Of a DNA stretch of 37,657 bases, positions 17,681 through 25,669 are shown piece by piece; position 1 is the stretch's first letter, and the number at the start of each line of letters is the position of its first letter. The notes under the pieces were generated by a model. It ran no database searches. It was not told the DNA's origin and saw only the letters and a program-made list of their open reading frames with translations. Source of the DNA: Candidatus Enterocola intestinipullorum. GTDB lineage: Bacteria > Bacteroidota > Bacteroidia > Bacteroidales > Paludibacteraceae. Both the position numbers and the translations under genes were made by a program. The DNA lies in NCBI GenBank assembly GCA_017694565.1, contig JADIMR010000071.1, positions 1 through 37,657 of the forward strand, in the 5' to 3' direction.

Positions 17681-18043
17681 ATGGATTTAATCAAAGTCGC
17701 ACAAGACGCATTTGCCACAGGAAAAGAAGGCACTCTTCCCGCATTCAACAGCGGAGACACTGTTACCGTTTTCTACAAAATCAAGGAAGGTAACAAAGAG
17801 CGTATACAGCAGTATCGCGGCGTAGTCATCAAAATCAACGGTGAAGGAGTAAACAAACGTTTCACTGTCCGCAAAATCTCGGAAGGCGTAGGCGTTGAAC
17901 GTATTTTCCCGTTCAATTCCCCCTACATTGACAAATTGGAAATCAACAAACGCGGTAAGGTACGCAGGTCGAAAATCTACTATCTGCGCCAACTTACAGG
18001 CAAAAAAGCCCGTATCAAGGAAAAATTCATCGCATCCAAATAA
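17681..18043 (+). CDS. rplS: 50S ribosomal protein L19
   Basis: The 120-aa product is bL19, at the interface of the two ribosomal subunits. The sequence shows the family landmarks [46 protein letters not shown] and the basic tail [23 protein letters not shown] 17681 matches the family start ([11 protein letters not shown]); upstream in-frame codons would add 22 residues of leader. The gene is monocistronic, with its own promoter box and a strong terminator. The usual bacterial partners rpsP, rimM and trmD are not adjacent. Confidence 0.97.
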   Translation: MDLIKVAQDAFATGKEGTLPAFNSGDTVTVFYKIKEGNKERIQQYRGVVIKINGEGVNKRFTVRKISEGVGVERIFPFNSPYIDKLEINKRGKVRRSKIYYLRQLTGKKARIKEKFIASK

Positions 18044-18063
18044 TACCGGTGCGTCAAACTACG

Positions 18064-18096
18064 AAAAAGCGTGTCTTATACAAGATGCGCTTTTTT
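18064..18096 (+). terminator. terminator of rplS
   Basis: AAAAGCG...CGCTTTT, with TCTT/AAGA and wobble pairs inside and an ATAC loop, forms a 13-bp stem followed by T. It begins 20 bp after the stop codon. Confidence 0.85.
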
Positions 18097-18131
18097 GTTT
18101 GCCGGCACATATTTTAATCTTGAAAAAATAC

Positions 18132-18139
18132 TAATTTTG
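18132..18139 (+). promoter_or_regulatory. candidate -7 box for the DUF2490 gene
   Basis: TAATTTTG fits TAnnTTTG and lies 20 bp before the ATG at 18160. The leader would be very short and no -33 TTTG is found at the right spacing. Confidence 0.45.
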
Positions 18140-18159
18140 TCTTATCGCGCTTGAAACAA

Positions 18160-18936
18160 ATGAAACGTATCGCGTTTATAATATTCCTATTGTCATGTAT
18201 GCCGTTTTGCGTATCGGCATACGACGAGGTTTATGCGGACAACGACGTGGAACACAGCGCGGGAATGCGCGTCGGGGCATATTTTTTCCATCGCCCCATA
18301 CCCGAATTGGAATTGATTCTGGCCGAAGACATCCGTATGCGCGACAACTTCACAAAATTCGACATGTTTCTTACCACGGCGGAATTGTCGTATTTGGTAA
18401 ACAACTACTTCAAATTCGGAGCTGCCTACTCCTTGCTGGCTTATTTCCGCGATGGAAATTCTTATTCCGATTACAAAAGCTATTGGGAATTAAGAAACAG
18501 GATATATCTTCATGCCACCGGGTCGGTTTCTGCGGGGAACTTCAAATTCGCATTGAGGGAACAACTCAGATGCACTTTCCGTGGGAACGATTATTACGAC
18601 GACCGCACTGCCGTAAATCCCATAATAGACCTGCGTACAAGACTACGGGTGCAATATGCGATACGGTCGAAACCGCTTATCCCGTACCTGTCCGTTGAAA
18701 TGTTCAACCCGCTTAACCGCGCGGAACAAGGCAGCCGCGATTGGATTTCGGCTTTGCAATACAAAATAGGCCTTGTGTGGCAATTGGACAAAAAGAATTC
18801 ATTGGAATTTTTCTACCTGTTGGATCAAAAACTCGGGCATAACGTAAAGATAAACGATACGGCAAACAGTCTCACCGTTTCCCCGGACAACGACATGCAG
18901 CATGTCATCGCCGTGTTTTACCGTTTACGATTTTAA
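18160..18936 (+). CDS. DUF2490-type outer-membrane barrel protein
   Basis: The 258-aa protein has a signal peptide (MKRIAFIIFLLSCMPFCVSA) and then alternating strands rich in Tyr, Phe and Arg. Features such as FKFGAAYSLLAYFRD, WELRNRIYLHATG, DLRTRLRVQYAIR and a C-terminal FYRLRF match DUF2490 proteins, predicted 10-12-stranded barrels of unknown role. ATG 18160 is chosen; TTG 18151 is in frame but gives only three extra residues. The gene ends 5 bp from the stop of the convergent DUF5723 gene with no terminator between, so overlapping transcripts are likely. No ligand or partner is evident. Confidence 0.78.
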   Translation: MKRIAFIIFLLSCMPFCVSAYDEVYADNDVEHSAGMRVGAYFFHRPIPELELILAEDIRMRDNFTKFDMFLTTAELSYLVNNYFKFGAAYSLLAYFRDGNSYSDYKSYWELRNRIYLHATGSVSAGNFKFALREQLRCTFRGNDYYDDRTAVNPIIDLRTRLRVQYAIRSKPLIPYLSVEMFNPLNRAEQGSRDWISALQYKIGLVWQLDKKNSLEFFYLLDQKLGHNVKINDTANSLTVSPDNDMQHVIAVFYRLRF

Positions 18937-18941
18937 AGACC

Positions 18942-20345
18942 TTACTTTTTCCACCGTCCGCCGAAAGTCATCACAAGTCCCGCCTGCACATTGAGCGCCG
19001 AAGAACGGAACGGGATTCCCTCCGCAGAATAATACATCGGCAGATAGTCCGTTACGACATACAAATTGATTCCGGGAACGCTGATTGTCATGCCCAGACC
19101 CAAAGTGTTGAAACCTCCGCTAAAAAACGAATAACTCGCCAAAAAGCCGAACCAACGGCAAGGACGGACTGTGTATGCCAATGTTATTTCCTGCTCGACG
19201 AACGAGGTATTGAATTCCGTTTTCGACAACAGACCTACACTCATCATATCGCGAAGGAATTTATATTCTGCCGCAATATACATCTTTGCATTAAGCATGT
19301 TAGCAAAACCTTGTTCCCTCTGCTCATAAGTGAATCCGTCGGCGAACAGGGCGCCTATGGAATCTGCGACGTTCACTGTAAATTCATCCAGATTTTCAAT
19401 AGGCACTCCGTCGAATGACGCTTCGCCATTGCTGCTCATCACGTTGCCTTTATAATACAAGAACCCCAAATCCGCAAATGACAGCGAAACGCTCAGCCCC
19501 TTCAACGGCTTGAATTCCGCACCCACGTCAAACGCCAATCCGCCGCCGAGCGAACCGATTATATCCGAAGCGTCCATGTCGGAAGAAACGCCTGTTATCA
19601 TCCCGTTTTCGTCCAATGCGAAACGCACTCCCGGTATGGAATATTGCAGGCGACCCCTGTTCGTGAGCGTCCACTGCGAAGTCGAAGCCGCTAATCCGAA
19701 CTCGTCGAACGAGGCGCTTGCGCTTGCAAGCCCGGTCAATACGTGAATGCGGCCTCCCACATTCCATTTGTCGTTGATTTTACGCGAATATCCTCCTGAA
19801 AAGTCAAGGTAGGCGTTAAGCGTGGAGGAGGTCAACGACCAATCGAAATTGTTCACCCCGTCGGCATCGGGAGTCCCGTACATCAGCAACTTGAACATGT
19901 CCTTGGGGACACCGGCCGAAACACTTCCACGCAAAGAGAGGTTGAACGATAAATACCCTTTCGTTTTCAAGCGGAACCCGAACCCGAAAATATCCGTGGA
20001 AAAAGAGGTGTTTACCCTTGTAGTATTTTTCAACGAATTATAAAATTCGTCCTTGCCTTGGTAATTCGGGTTCGTAACGGGCACGAGCCCGTCGGCGGAA
20101 GGTTGCATCACGTCATACATCGACACCCCGCCCGCATTCAGGCCGACGGAAGTAGACGAGATGACCGGCAATTCCACGTATGTGGCAAACACGCTGTCCG
20201 GTTGCAACGCCGGGTTCATATACATCTTATACGGCAAATCGTGCATGAAATATAATGAATTGGGAGCCGCATGCAGCGCACAGCTGCTTGACAGCACCAT
20301 GAATGCCAACACTATACTTTTTATATGTCGCTTTATTTTGTTCAT
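18942..20345 (-). CDS. DUF5723-type outer-membrane protein
   Basis: The 467-aa protein has a signal peptide cleaved near ALHAA (residue about 27). A FadL/PorV-like barrel pattern follows: MNPALQPDSVF near the N-terminus, repeated Gly/aromatic strands such as GFGFRLKTKGYLSFNLSLRG, VGGRIHVLTGL and LKGLSVSLSFADLGFLYYKG, and a final MTFGGRWKK. These are features I associate with DUF5723, a Bacteroidetes outer-membrane family of unknown function. It is encoded 20 bp downstream of a large lipoprotein gene and is almost surely co-transcribed with it, suggesting that the two form a complex at the outer membrane (inference). Confidence 0.78.
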   Translation of the reverse strand: MNKIKRHIKSIVLAFMVLSSSCALHAAPNSLYFMHDLPYKMYMNPALQPDSVFATYVELPVISSTSVGLNAGGVSMYDVMQPSADGLVPVTNPNYQGKDEFYNSLKNTTRVNTSFSTDIFGFGFRLKTKGYLSFNLSLRGSVSAGVPKDMFKLLMYGTPDADGVNNFDWSLTSSTLNAYLDFSGGYSRKINDKWNVGGRIHVLTGLASASASFDEFGLAASTSQWTLTNRGRLQYSIPGVRFALDENGMITGVSSDMDASDIIGSLGGGLAFDVGAEFKPLKGLSVSLSFADLGFLYYKGNVMSSNGEASFDGVPIENLDEFTVNVADSIGALFADGFTYEQREQGFANMLNAKMYIAAEYKFLRDMMSVGLLSKTEFNTSFVEQEITLAYTVRPCRWFGFLASYSFFSGGFNTLGLGMTISVPGINLYVVTDYLPMYYSAEGIPFRSSALNVQAGLVMTFGGRWKK

Positions 20346-20365
20346 CGCTCGATTGTTTATGGAAA

Positions 20366-22108
20366 TTAAAAATATTCTCCCCCGGCATCTTCCCCTTCAT
20401 CGGATGCGCCGCCACTTATGACAATGGAGGTTTTCAGGTATGCCCCTATTTGGAGTTGCAGCCAGTCGTTCGTATGGAACCATATATCATCCAATTCTTC
20501 GCTGTTTATCTTGTATGCGAATGCTATGGAGGTGCATTCATGTATCAAATTGCCGCAGTCCATTCCAAGTACCGAAATCGAATTCTTTGAAGTTGCGGAA
20601 GCCTCTGTCACCTCGCCCGCCGCGTTCACCGGAGCCCCGTCAATGCGGAACGAAGTGGTGGCCGCATCCGAAAGGAGCGGTTTGTCGGATTCATCCAAGA
20701 AAACCATGGAAAATTCCGTGTCCACAGGAAGGTGGTTCGTATGCGTTATCTGCAACAAGAATTCATCATCCATTTCGTCCGCGTCCTCGGCATAAAATTC
20801 CGCAAGCGATGAAAAATCGACTTCCACAGTGTCCCGCACTATCAAACGGAAATTATTGTCGGGATCGGTTTTATCCCCCTCGAAACGCAAGGGCAGATAA
20901 CTGTCTATGTCCACCAGCATCTTACTGTCATTGAACAGGAACGAACCGTGCGTTTCTTCGGCAGCCGTTACCGTGAAATTGTAGTCGATCGTCTTGCCCT
21001 GCACGGTAAAGAGCTTCTCCGTATGTCCGAAATCCCTGTCTATGACCATTTCGCTCGATGTTTGCAAGGATGAAGCATCGAAATACAGCAATTCATCCAC
21101 GGGCAAGTCTTCGATTTTCGACAATTCGGGAGAAGATATATGTACGGAAGTGGAACGCGAACCGTTAAAGTCGGCAAAGACCTCCTCGCCATTGACTCCA
21201 TTGACTTTCACGTAATTCAGATTATAATCAGCCTTGACGCCGATACTGTTCAAGATGGTAAAATCCAATACCGGGTTGTATACCGGCAGGTAAACGTCGT
21301 CGGTCTGCAACTCGTTAAAATAGGTAAACGGCTCCGATTTCGTAATATTCTCGCATATCACGGTACCCTCGTATATGACACCGTAAGTTACCTTCGGCAT
21401 GACTGTCGCGAAATCCACATAATTGGAAATTTCGCCGCCGGATATGTCTTCCGCAGCAATCAAGTTCAATTCCAAGGTCATATCCAATTCATTGCCGCCA
21501 TCGAAAATAACCTTTGCACCGCTCAAATCAATCGGATGTTGTCCCATGTACCCGTTTATGGGACAAGTAACCGTATTGTCCGGATATATCGCCGGATTCA
21601 GGACTATTTGGTCGGGATTCATCTTGAATTTAAGGTAAGACCCCTCTTCGAACATGTAATCGCAATTCATATACATGTACAGAATCTGCCCGTCGGCATA
21701 AAGAAGACTGTCCAATCGCTGTCCGCCGCCCTCTTTGTTTATATTCTTGAATACGTATTTAAGCGGATATTCGTAATTTACGTTGAAGCCCTCCGGCATC
21801 CACGGCACAGGCAGTGTGAATTCTTCCGACGGGGTAAAATGCACGTTTTCGATAAAATCGGCAGTTACGTCGAACTGCGTCGAATAACGCAGGAAAATAT
21901 TATCGTCCTGCACGTCGAGTTTGAAATCGCCGAAATCGTCAGGCATCAAGTCTATTAGTTTTATATCGGCCTTGACAAGCGGCACTGCCAACGCGCCGTC
22001 AATGCCGAATGTCCCATCGACCCCGTTGTCCAGCGTATAATTATTATCCACGCATGAAGACAACAGCATCAAACATGAGAAAGCGGCAAATAATGAACGT
22101 TTCATCAT
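20366..22108 (-). CDS. large surface or periplasmic lipoprotein, function unknown
   Basis: The 580-aa protein has a clear lipoprotein signal (LMLLSSC, lipidated Cys19) followed by DNNYTLDNGVDGTFGIDGAL. The body is acidic and beta-rich with no transmembrane helices and contains no motif I can assign to an enzyme. Strand-like segments such as VDFATVMPKVTYGVIYEG suggest stacked beta-sandwich domains. The C-terminus is a short Gly/Glu/Asp tail (SGGASDEGEDAGGEYF). Two adjacent ATG codons (22108 and 22105) are equally possible starts. It is the first gene of a two-gene unit with the DUF5723 barrel. Whether it faces the periplasm or the exterior is not shown. Confidence 0.75.
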   Translation of the reverse strand: MMKRSLFAAFSCLMLLSSCVDNNYTLDNGVDGTFGIDGALAVPLVKADIKLIDLMPDDFGDFKLDVQDDNIFLRYSTQFDVTADFIENVHFTPSEEFTLPVPWMPEGFNVNYEYPLKYVFKNINKEGGGQRLDSLLYADGQILYMYMNCDYMFEEGSYLKFKMNPDQIVLNPAIYPDNTVTCPINGYMGQHPIDLSGAKVIFDGGNELDMTLELNLIAAEDISGGEISNYVDFATVMPKVTYGVIYEGTVICENITKSEPFTYFNELQTDDVYLPVYNPVLDFTILNSIGVKADYNLNYVKVNGVNGEEVFADFNGSRSTSVHISSPELSKIEDLPVDELLYFDASSLQTSSEMVIDRDFGHTEKLFTVQGKTIDYNFTVTAAEETHGSFLFNDSKMLVDIDSYLPLRFEGDKTDPDNNFRLIVRDTVEVDFSSLAEFYAEDADEMDDEFLLQITHTNHLPVDTEFSMVFLDESDKPLLSDAATTSFRIDGAPVNAAGEVTEASATSKNSISVLGMDCGNLIHECTSIAFAYKINSEELDDIWFHTNDWLQLQIGAYLKTSIVISGGASDEGEDAGGEYF

Positions 22109-22131
22109 ATACTATGTCGTGTTAATATCCA

Positions 22132-22139
22132 CAAAAATA
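22132..22139 (-). promoter_or_regulatory. candidate -7 box of the lipoprotein-DUF5723 unit
   Basis: On the minus strand the sequence reads TATTTTTG, 23 bp before the lipoprotein start. It fits TAnnTTTG but lacks an obvious -33 box. The same octamer precedes the T9SS-like secreted protein gene (25543-25536). Confidence 0.4.
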
Positions 22140-22243
22140 ATGTCTATTGAAGTAAAACGGAAATATTAACTGTTAAATGCGGTTTGCGACATGCCATGCA
22201 CCTTGCGATGCGCATTATTTTAACAACTTAACAATATATTGCC

Positions 22244-22251
22244 TACCTTTG
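22244..22251 (+). promoter_or_regulatory. -7 promoter box of folC
   Basis: TACCTTTG fits TAnnTTTG about 105 bp before the folC start codon. TTTT at 22218-22221, 22 bp upstream, is a poor -33 match. The rest of the 249-bp spacer is AT-rich with nothing else recognised. Confidence 0.5.
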
Positions 22252-22357
22252 CCACGACCGGACAGGTCAATAAAAACTTAACCAAATTCATTAATTTGCG
22301 CAATCACGGCATAATTGATAAATTCGCATTAAACAACTATACGAAATTTTTAGCGCG

Positions 22358-23560
22358 ATGAATTACGGGGAAACTTTGGAATACTTGTACGCGAAAACTC
22401 CCATGTACCAAAAAAAGGGAGATGTCGCGTACAAGGAAGGCTTGGACAACATATTGCGTTTGGATGGGATTTTCGGACACCCGCACCATGCCTACAAGAC
22501 AATTCACATTGCCGGCACGAACGGCAAGGGTTCCGTTTCGCATACTTTGGCCGCGATCCTGCAATCGGCCGGCTACAAAACCGGACTTTACACCTCTCCG
22601 CACCTTAAAGATTTTTCCGAACGAATCCGCGTAAACGGCAAACCGGTAGACAAGCATTTCGTTTCCCGGTTCGTGGAAAAAGCCAAGCCTTACATAGAAG
22701 AAATCAAGCCTTCTTTTTTTGAAATCACGACCATAATGGCATTCGAATGGTTCCGCCGCCAAAAAGTCGATGTCGCAGTCATTGAAACCGGACTGGGCGG
22801 ACGTCTGGACAGCACAAACATCATCCGGCCCGTGTTAAGCATCATCACGAACGTAAGCATGGACCACGTAAAGCTTCTGGGAAACACCATAGAGAAAATA
22901 GCCGCCGAAAAAGCCGGGATAATCAAGGAAGGCATACCCGTCGTGGTCGGGGAAGCAGATGAAACCACCCGCCCGATTTACGAAGCGAAGTCGCCTAACA
23001 TAATCTTTGCCGAGGATTTCGAATACCCTGACGTGGATTACGAACTCAAAGGTTATTGCCAGGCAAAAAACAAACGGACCATACAAGCAGCATTGGAAGT
23101 CCTGCGTTTGGAATTCGACTTGAACCGCGAAGCTGTGGAAAACGGATTCGCACATGTAGTGGAACTGACAGGATTGCAGGGCCGCTGGCAGAAATTAGGC
23201 GACAACCCGGCAATCATTGCCGACACAGGGCACAATGAAGGGGCTATAAAGTATATCTCCGAACAATTGATAGACTATGATTGCGACACGCTGCGCATAG
23301 TTTTCGGCATGGTAAACGACAAGGATGTTTCAACAGTCCTGAGCCTGATGCCCAAACACGCCGTATATTATTTTACAGCCGCCGGCATAGAAAGAGCATT
23401 GCCCGCAGAAGACCTCAAAAACATCGCACAGGCTTACGGGCTGTCAGGCAAATCTTACGCAACCGTAAAGGAAGCATACACAGCAGCGAAAAAAGACGCT
23501 TCCGCCCAAGACCTCATCTTTGTCGGAGGCAGCAATTTCGTCGTGGCTGAAATCCTGTAA
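22358..23560 (+). CDS. folC: folylpolyglutamate synthase/dihydrofolate synthase
   Basis: FolC adds glutamate to dihydropteroate and then to reduced folates, using ATP in the cytoplasm. The 400-aa Mur-ligase-fold protein has the P-loop GTNGKGS at 53-59, preceded by TIHIA. The YTSPHL motif and the ETGLGGRLDSTNI segment bind substrate and metal. SMDHVKLLGNTIEKIAAEKA and the C-terminal DTGHNEGA follow. Length is slightly short but normal for Bacteroidetes. ATG 22358 gives the expected N-terminal helix. It is a single-gene unit ending at a very strong hairpin shared with the convergent lipoprotein gene. Monofunctional and bifunctional forms cannot be told apart here. Confidence 0.94.
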   Translation: MNYGETLEYLYAKTPMYQKKGDVAYKEGLDNILRLDGIFGHPHHAYKTIHIAGTNGKGSVSHTLAAILQSAGYKTGLYTSPHLKDFSERIRVNGKPVDKHFVSRFVEKAKPYIEEIKPSFFEITTIMAFEWFRRQKVDVAVIETGLGGRLDSTNIIRPVLSIITNVSMDHVKLLGNTIEKIAAEKAGIIKEGIPVVVGEADETTRPIYEAKSPNIIFAEDFEYPDVDYELKGYCQAKNKRTIQAALEVLRLEFDLNREAVENGFAHVVELTGLQGRWQKLGDNPAIIADTGHNEGAIKYISEQLIDYDCDTLRIVFGMVNDKDVSTVLSLMPKHAVYYFTAAGIERALPAEDLKNIAQAYGLSGKSYATVKEAYTAAKKDASAQDLIFVGGSNFVVAEIL

Positions 23561-23623
23561 CCGGCCGGGAGCGGCACATTCCCGTTTACACCGCCTGCCC
23601 GATGTCCAAAGCAACATCTTCTA

Positions 23624-23668
23624 AAACAAAAAAGGCTTTTGTCAAAATGACAAAAGCCTTTTTTGTTT
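23624..23668. terminator. bidirectional terminator between folC and the YD lipoprotein
   Basis: A perfect 21-bp inverted repeat (23624-23644 with 23648-23668) has a 3-nt AAA loop. Its core GGCTTTTGTCA is flanked by A and T runs on both sides, so it can terminate transcripts from either strand. It lies 63 bp after the folC stop and 12 bp after the stop of the minus-strand gene. Confidence 0.93.
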
Positions 23669-23680
23669 CTTATGAAGTGT

Positions 23681-24562
23681 TTACCGATAATACTCTATTG
23701 TCCGCTCTATCAACGATACCGGTCTGGCTATACCGCTGCTGTCAGCCATATTGTATTCGGTACTGCTTGTCCAATTTCCGTAGCTGTCAAACTCGTACTC
23801 GTATGTCATGACGAATAGCCTTTCACCGTCCTTATCCGTTCCGCTCTGCCTCGTTATGTTTCCATTGTCGTCATATTCGAGAGCGAAACTGTTTTCCACG
23901 CTGTCCCCTGCCCCGTAGACGAAAACCGAAGTCCGGTTTCCTGCGGAGTCGAAGACCGCCGAATAATGCGAAGTGGCTATACTGTCGGCATACCAACGAT
24001 TATCTATAATATTGCCGTTTTCGTCCAATATGTTTTCATAACGGGATATTTCCCTTTCTTCGTTGTTCCTGCACATGAAATAACGGACTATTTGCCTGTC
24101 GCCTTCGTATTCGTTCAATTCCTTGGCTTCAAGATTCCCGCGTTTGTCGAAAAAAGACATTTCCACAACCCTGTTGCGTTCGTCATACGAGAACTTCTGC
24201 ATCATGGTGTCGTTCAATGCACTGTTGAACATCGTAATCTTTACGGGATTGTTCCTGCCGTCATATTCATACGACTGGCTGCCTATCAAACCTCCATCGC
24301 CGCTGTATAGCCCGGTAAAGGACACATTGCCATTCTCGTCGTAAGTATAAACCGTGTACGCGTTCATCTCTTGTGAGGCGGTATCTTTTTGTACAGTCCC
24401 GTCTTCGGCAAGCAACAAGGCATATTGGGTAGCAGTTATTTTCTTCACCGGACCGGACAACTTGTCTTTTTCCAATGAAGTCGGGGATTTTTCCGCATTA
24501 CATGCCGCAAAGCAGGCACAAATAAACAAGAACAAAAGTTTTTCAAGAATTTTCATTTCCAT
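23681..24562 (-). CDS. lipoprotein with YD/RHS-like repeats
   Basis: The 293-aa protein has a lipoprotein signal (CFAAC, lipidated Cys21) followed by about eight imperfect repeats related to the YD motif of RHS and wall-associated proteins: YTYDENGNV, YEYDGRNNP, FSYDERNRV, LDENGNIID, VFDSAGNRTS, LEYDDNGNIT and YEFDSYGNW. Such repeats form beta-hairpin sheets and often bind carbohydrate, but here there is no polymorphic toxin core or C-terminal toxin. The protein is probably anchored at the outer membrane. ATG 24562 and ATG 24556 are both possible starts. It is encoded alone between two terminators. Function unknown. Confidence 0.78.
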   Translation of the reverse strand: MEMKILEKLLFLFICACFAACNAEKSPTSLEKDKLSGPVKKITATQYALLLAEDGTVQKDTASQEMNAYTVYTYDENGNVSFTGLYSGDGGLIGSQSYEYDGRNNPVKITMFNSALNDTMMQKFSYDERNRVVEMSFFDKRGNLEAKELNEYEGDRQIVRYFMCRNNEEREISRYENILDENGNIIDNRWYADSIATSHYSAVFDSAGNRTSVFVYGAGDSVENSFALEYDDNGNITRQSGTDKDGERLFVMTYEYEFDSYGNWTSSTEYNMADSSGIARPVSLIERTIEYYR

Positions 24563-24682
24563 GGTGTTTTTTATTCATTGCCATTTTCCGGATCCGAAGA
24601 TAAGGATTTTTATATTATTTCCTGACGACCGATGCAAATTAAAATATTTTCATCCGCAACCACGCAATGCCACACCCATACG

Positions 24683-24714
24683 ACAAAAAAAAGGCAGCAA
24701 TCAAATGCTGCCTT
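24683..24714 (-). terminator. terminator of the secreted-protein gene
   Basis: On the minus strand AAGGCAGCA (24714-24706) pairs with TGCTGCCTT (24699-24691) around 6 nt and runs into a tract of T to about 24685. It lies 21 bp beyond the stop codon. Confidence 0.85.
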
Positions 24715-24735
24715 GCGTTTCATGCCTGTAAAAGC

Positions 24736-25464
24736 TTATTTCACGTTGACGACAACACTTTCGCCGTTTGCAACGACTATGTAGTTGCCGTTCAAAGAAC
24801 CGTTTTGCCCGGTAACTTCCACACCGGCAAGGTCGTATATCCGGAAATCGCCATCGCAGCAAACAGTCCCGTTGGATGCGGATATTTCAAAAGCATCTGT
24901 TTCCGCAACCGCAGTACCGGCATTATCCTTGTCTATCATCAATAAGAATTGTGCACCCCATCCATACGTGGGTTGGGCAGACAACTCCACGGAGAACCCG
25001 TCTCCTTCGGCCGTCAATCCACATGATGCGGTAACACCTGCGGCGATGTGGGTATTTTTTATGCTTACCAAAGTAACCCCGTCCATGAGATTATTACCTT
25101 CCGCATCCAAAATCTGTATGTCTTTCACGGTAAACTTGCCGGGATTGGTCCACGGGAACGTAAACAATATCCGGTCAATGGCATCCAACGTGCCATAAGG
25201 CTTCATATAGGAACCTGCAAATGTGTTGGTTCCTTCTTGGAATTCAAACAATTTGACCCCTTCTCCAACATCATTGGGTCCTGCTAATTCAATAAATGAA
25301 ATGTCAACTCCTGCAAAGGCTTTTGCATAAATGTTACCGCCGGCCGCTGCTTCCACTGTGACTTTCATTTGATAAGTACCAGCAGGATTGATTGCCAGAG
25401 GTTCGGCAAATGCCGATACCGCCATTGAGAAACTTGCAGCTAAAAGTAAGTAAATCTTTTTCAT
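24736..25464 (-). CDS. secreted protein with a T9SS-like C-terminal tail
   Basis: The 242-aa protein has a signal peptide cleaved after SAFA (residue 20). A beta-rich body of about 170 residues follows, with YMKPYGTLDAIDRILFTFPW and FTVKDIQILDAEGNNLM reminiscent of a carbohydrate-binding jelly-roll. The last 50 residues (about 193-242: FEISASNGTV, FRIYDLAGVEV, LNGNYIVVANGESVVVNVK) have the layout of a type A Por/T9SS sorting domain. Such domains guide export across the outer membrane. No T9SS machinery genes are in the window. The gene is monocistronic with its own terminator. Carbohydrate binding is a guess from fold-like pattern only. Confidence 0.72.
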   Translation of the reverse strand: MKKIYLLLAASFSMAVSAFAEPLAINPAGTYQMKVTVEAAAGGNIYAKAFAGVDISFIELAGPNDVGEGVKLFEFQEGTNTFAGSYMKPYGTLDAIDRILFTFPWTNPGKFTVKDIQILDAEGNNLMDGVTLVSIKNTHIAAGVTASCGLTAEGDGFSVELSAQPTYGWGAQFLLMIDKDNAGTAVAETDAFEISASNGTVCCDGDFRIYDLAGVEVTGQNGSLNGNYIVVANGESVVVNVK

Positions 25465-25535
25465 ACGCGAACGATTTTATTGATTAACATTAAAAGTGAT
25501 TCCAGATGAAGCGCAATCGTTTGTGTTGCCTGATA

Positions 25536-25543
25536 CAAAAATA
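25536..25543 (-). promoter_or_regulatory. candidate -7 box for the secreted-protein gene
   Basis: The minus strand reads TATTTTTG, 71 bp before the start codon, with no convincing -33 box. The rest of the 205-bp spacer (25465-25669) holds a weak CACCA/TGGTG hairpin at 25592-25605 that could end the upstream kinase transcript. Confidence 0.4.
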
Positions 25544-25669
25544 CATAAGAAAAAGTTATCAACTAAGTAATCTGTGTTAAAAAACATCAATCACCAAGAA
25601 TGGTGTCCGGATTGCTTTTCCGTTTCAGGGCAAACAGGAGAAATGAGGGAAGGTGGCAAACGACCCGGA

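Noticed and set aside
21140-21958. 272-codon plus-strand frame inside the lipoprotein gene
   Set aside because: The opposite strand has a signal peptide, lipobox and operon context; this frame has none.
23681-24562. Polymorphic toxin of the RHS type
   Set aside because: The YD-like repeats are few, the protein is a short lipoprotein, and there is no toxin domain or immunity gene.
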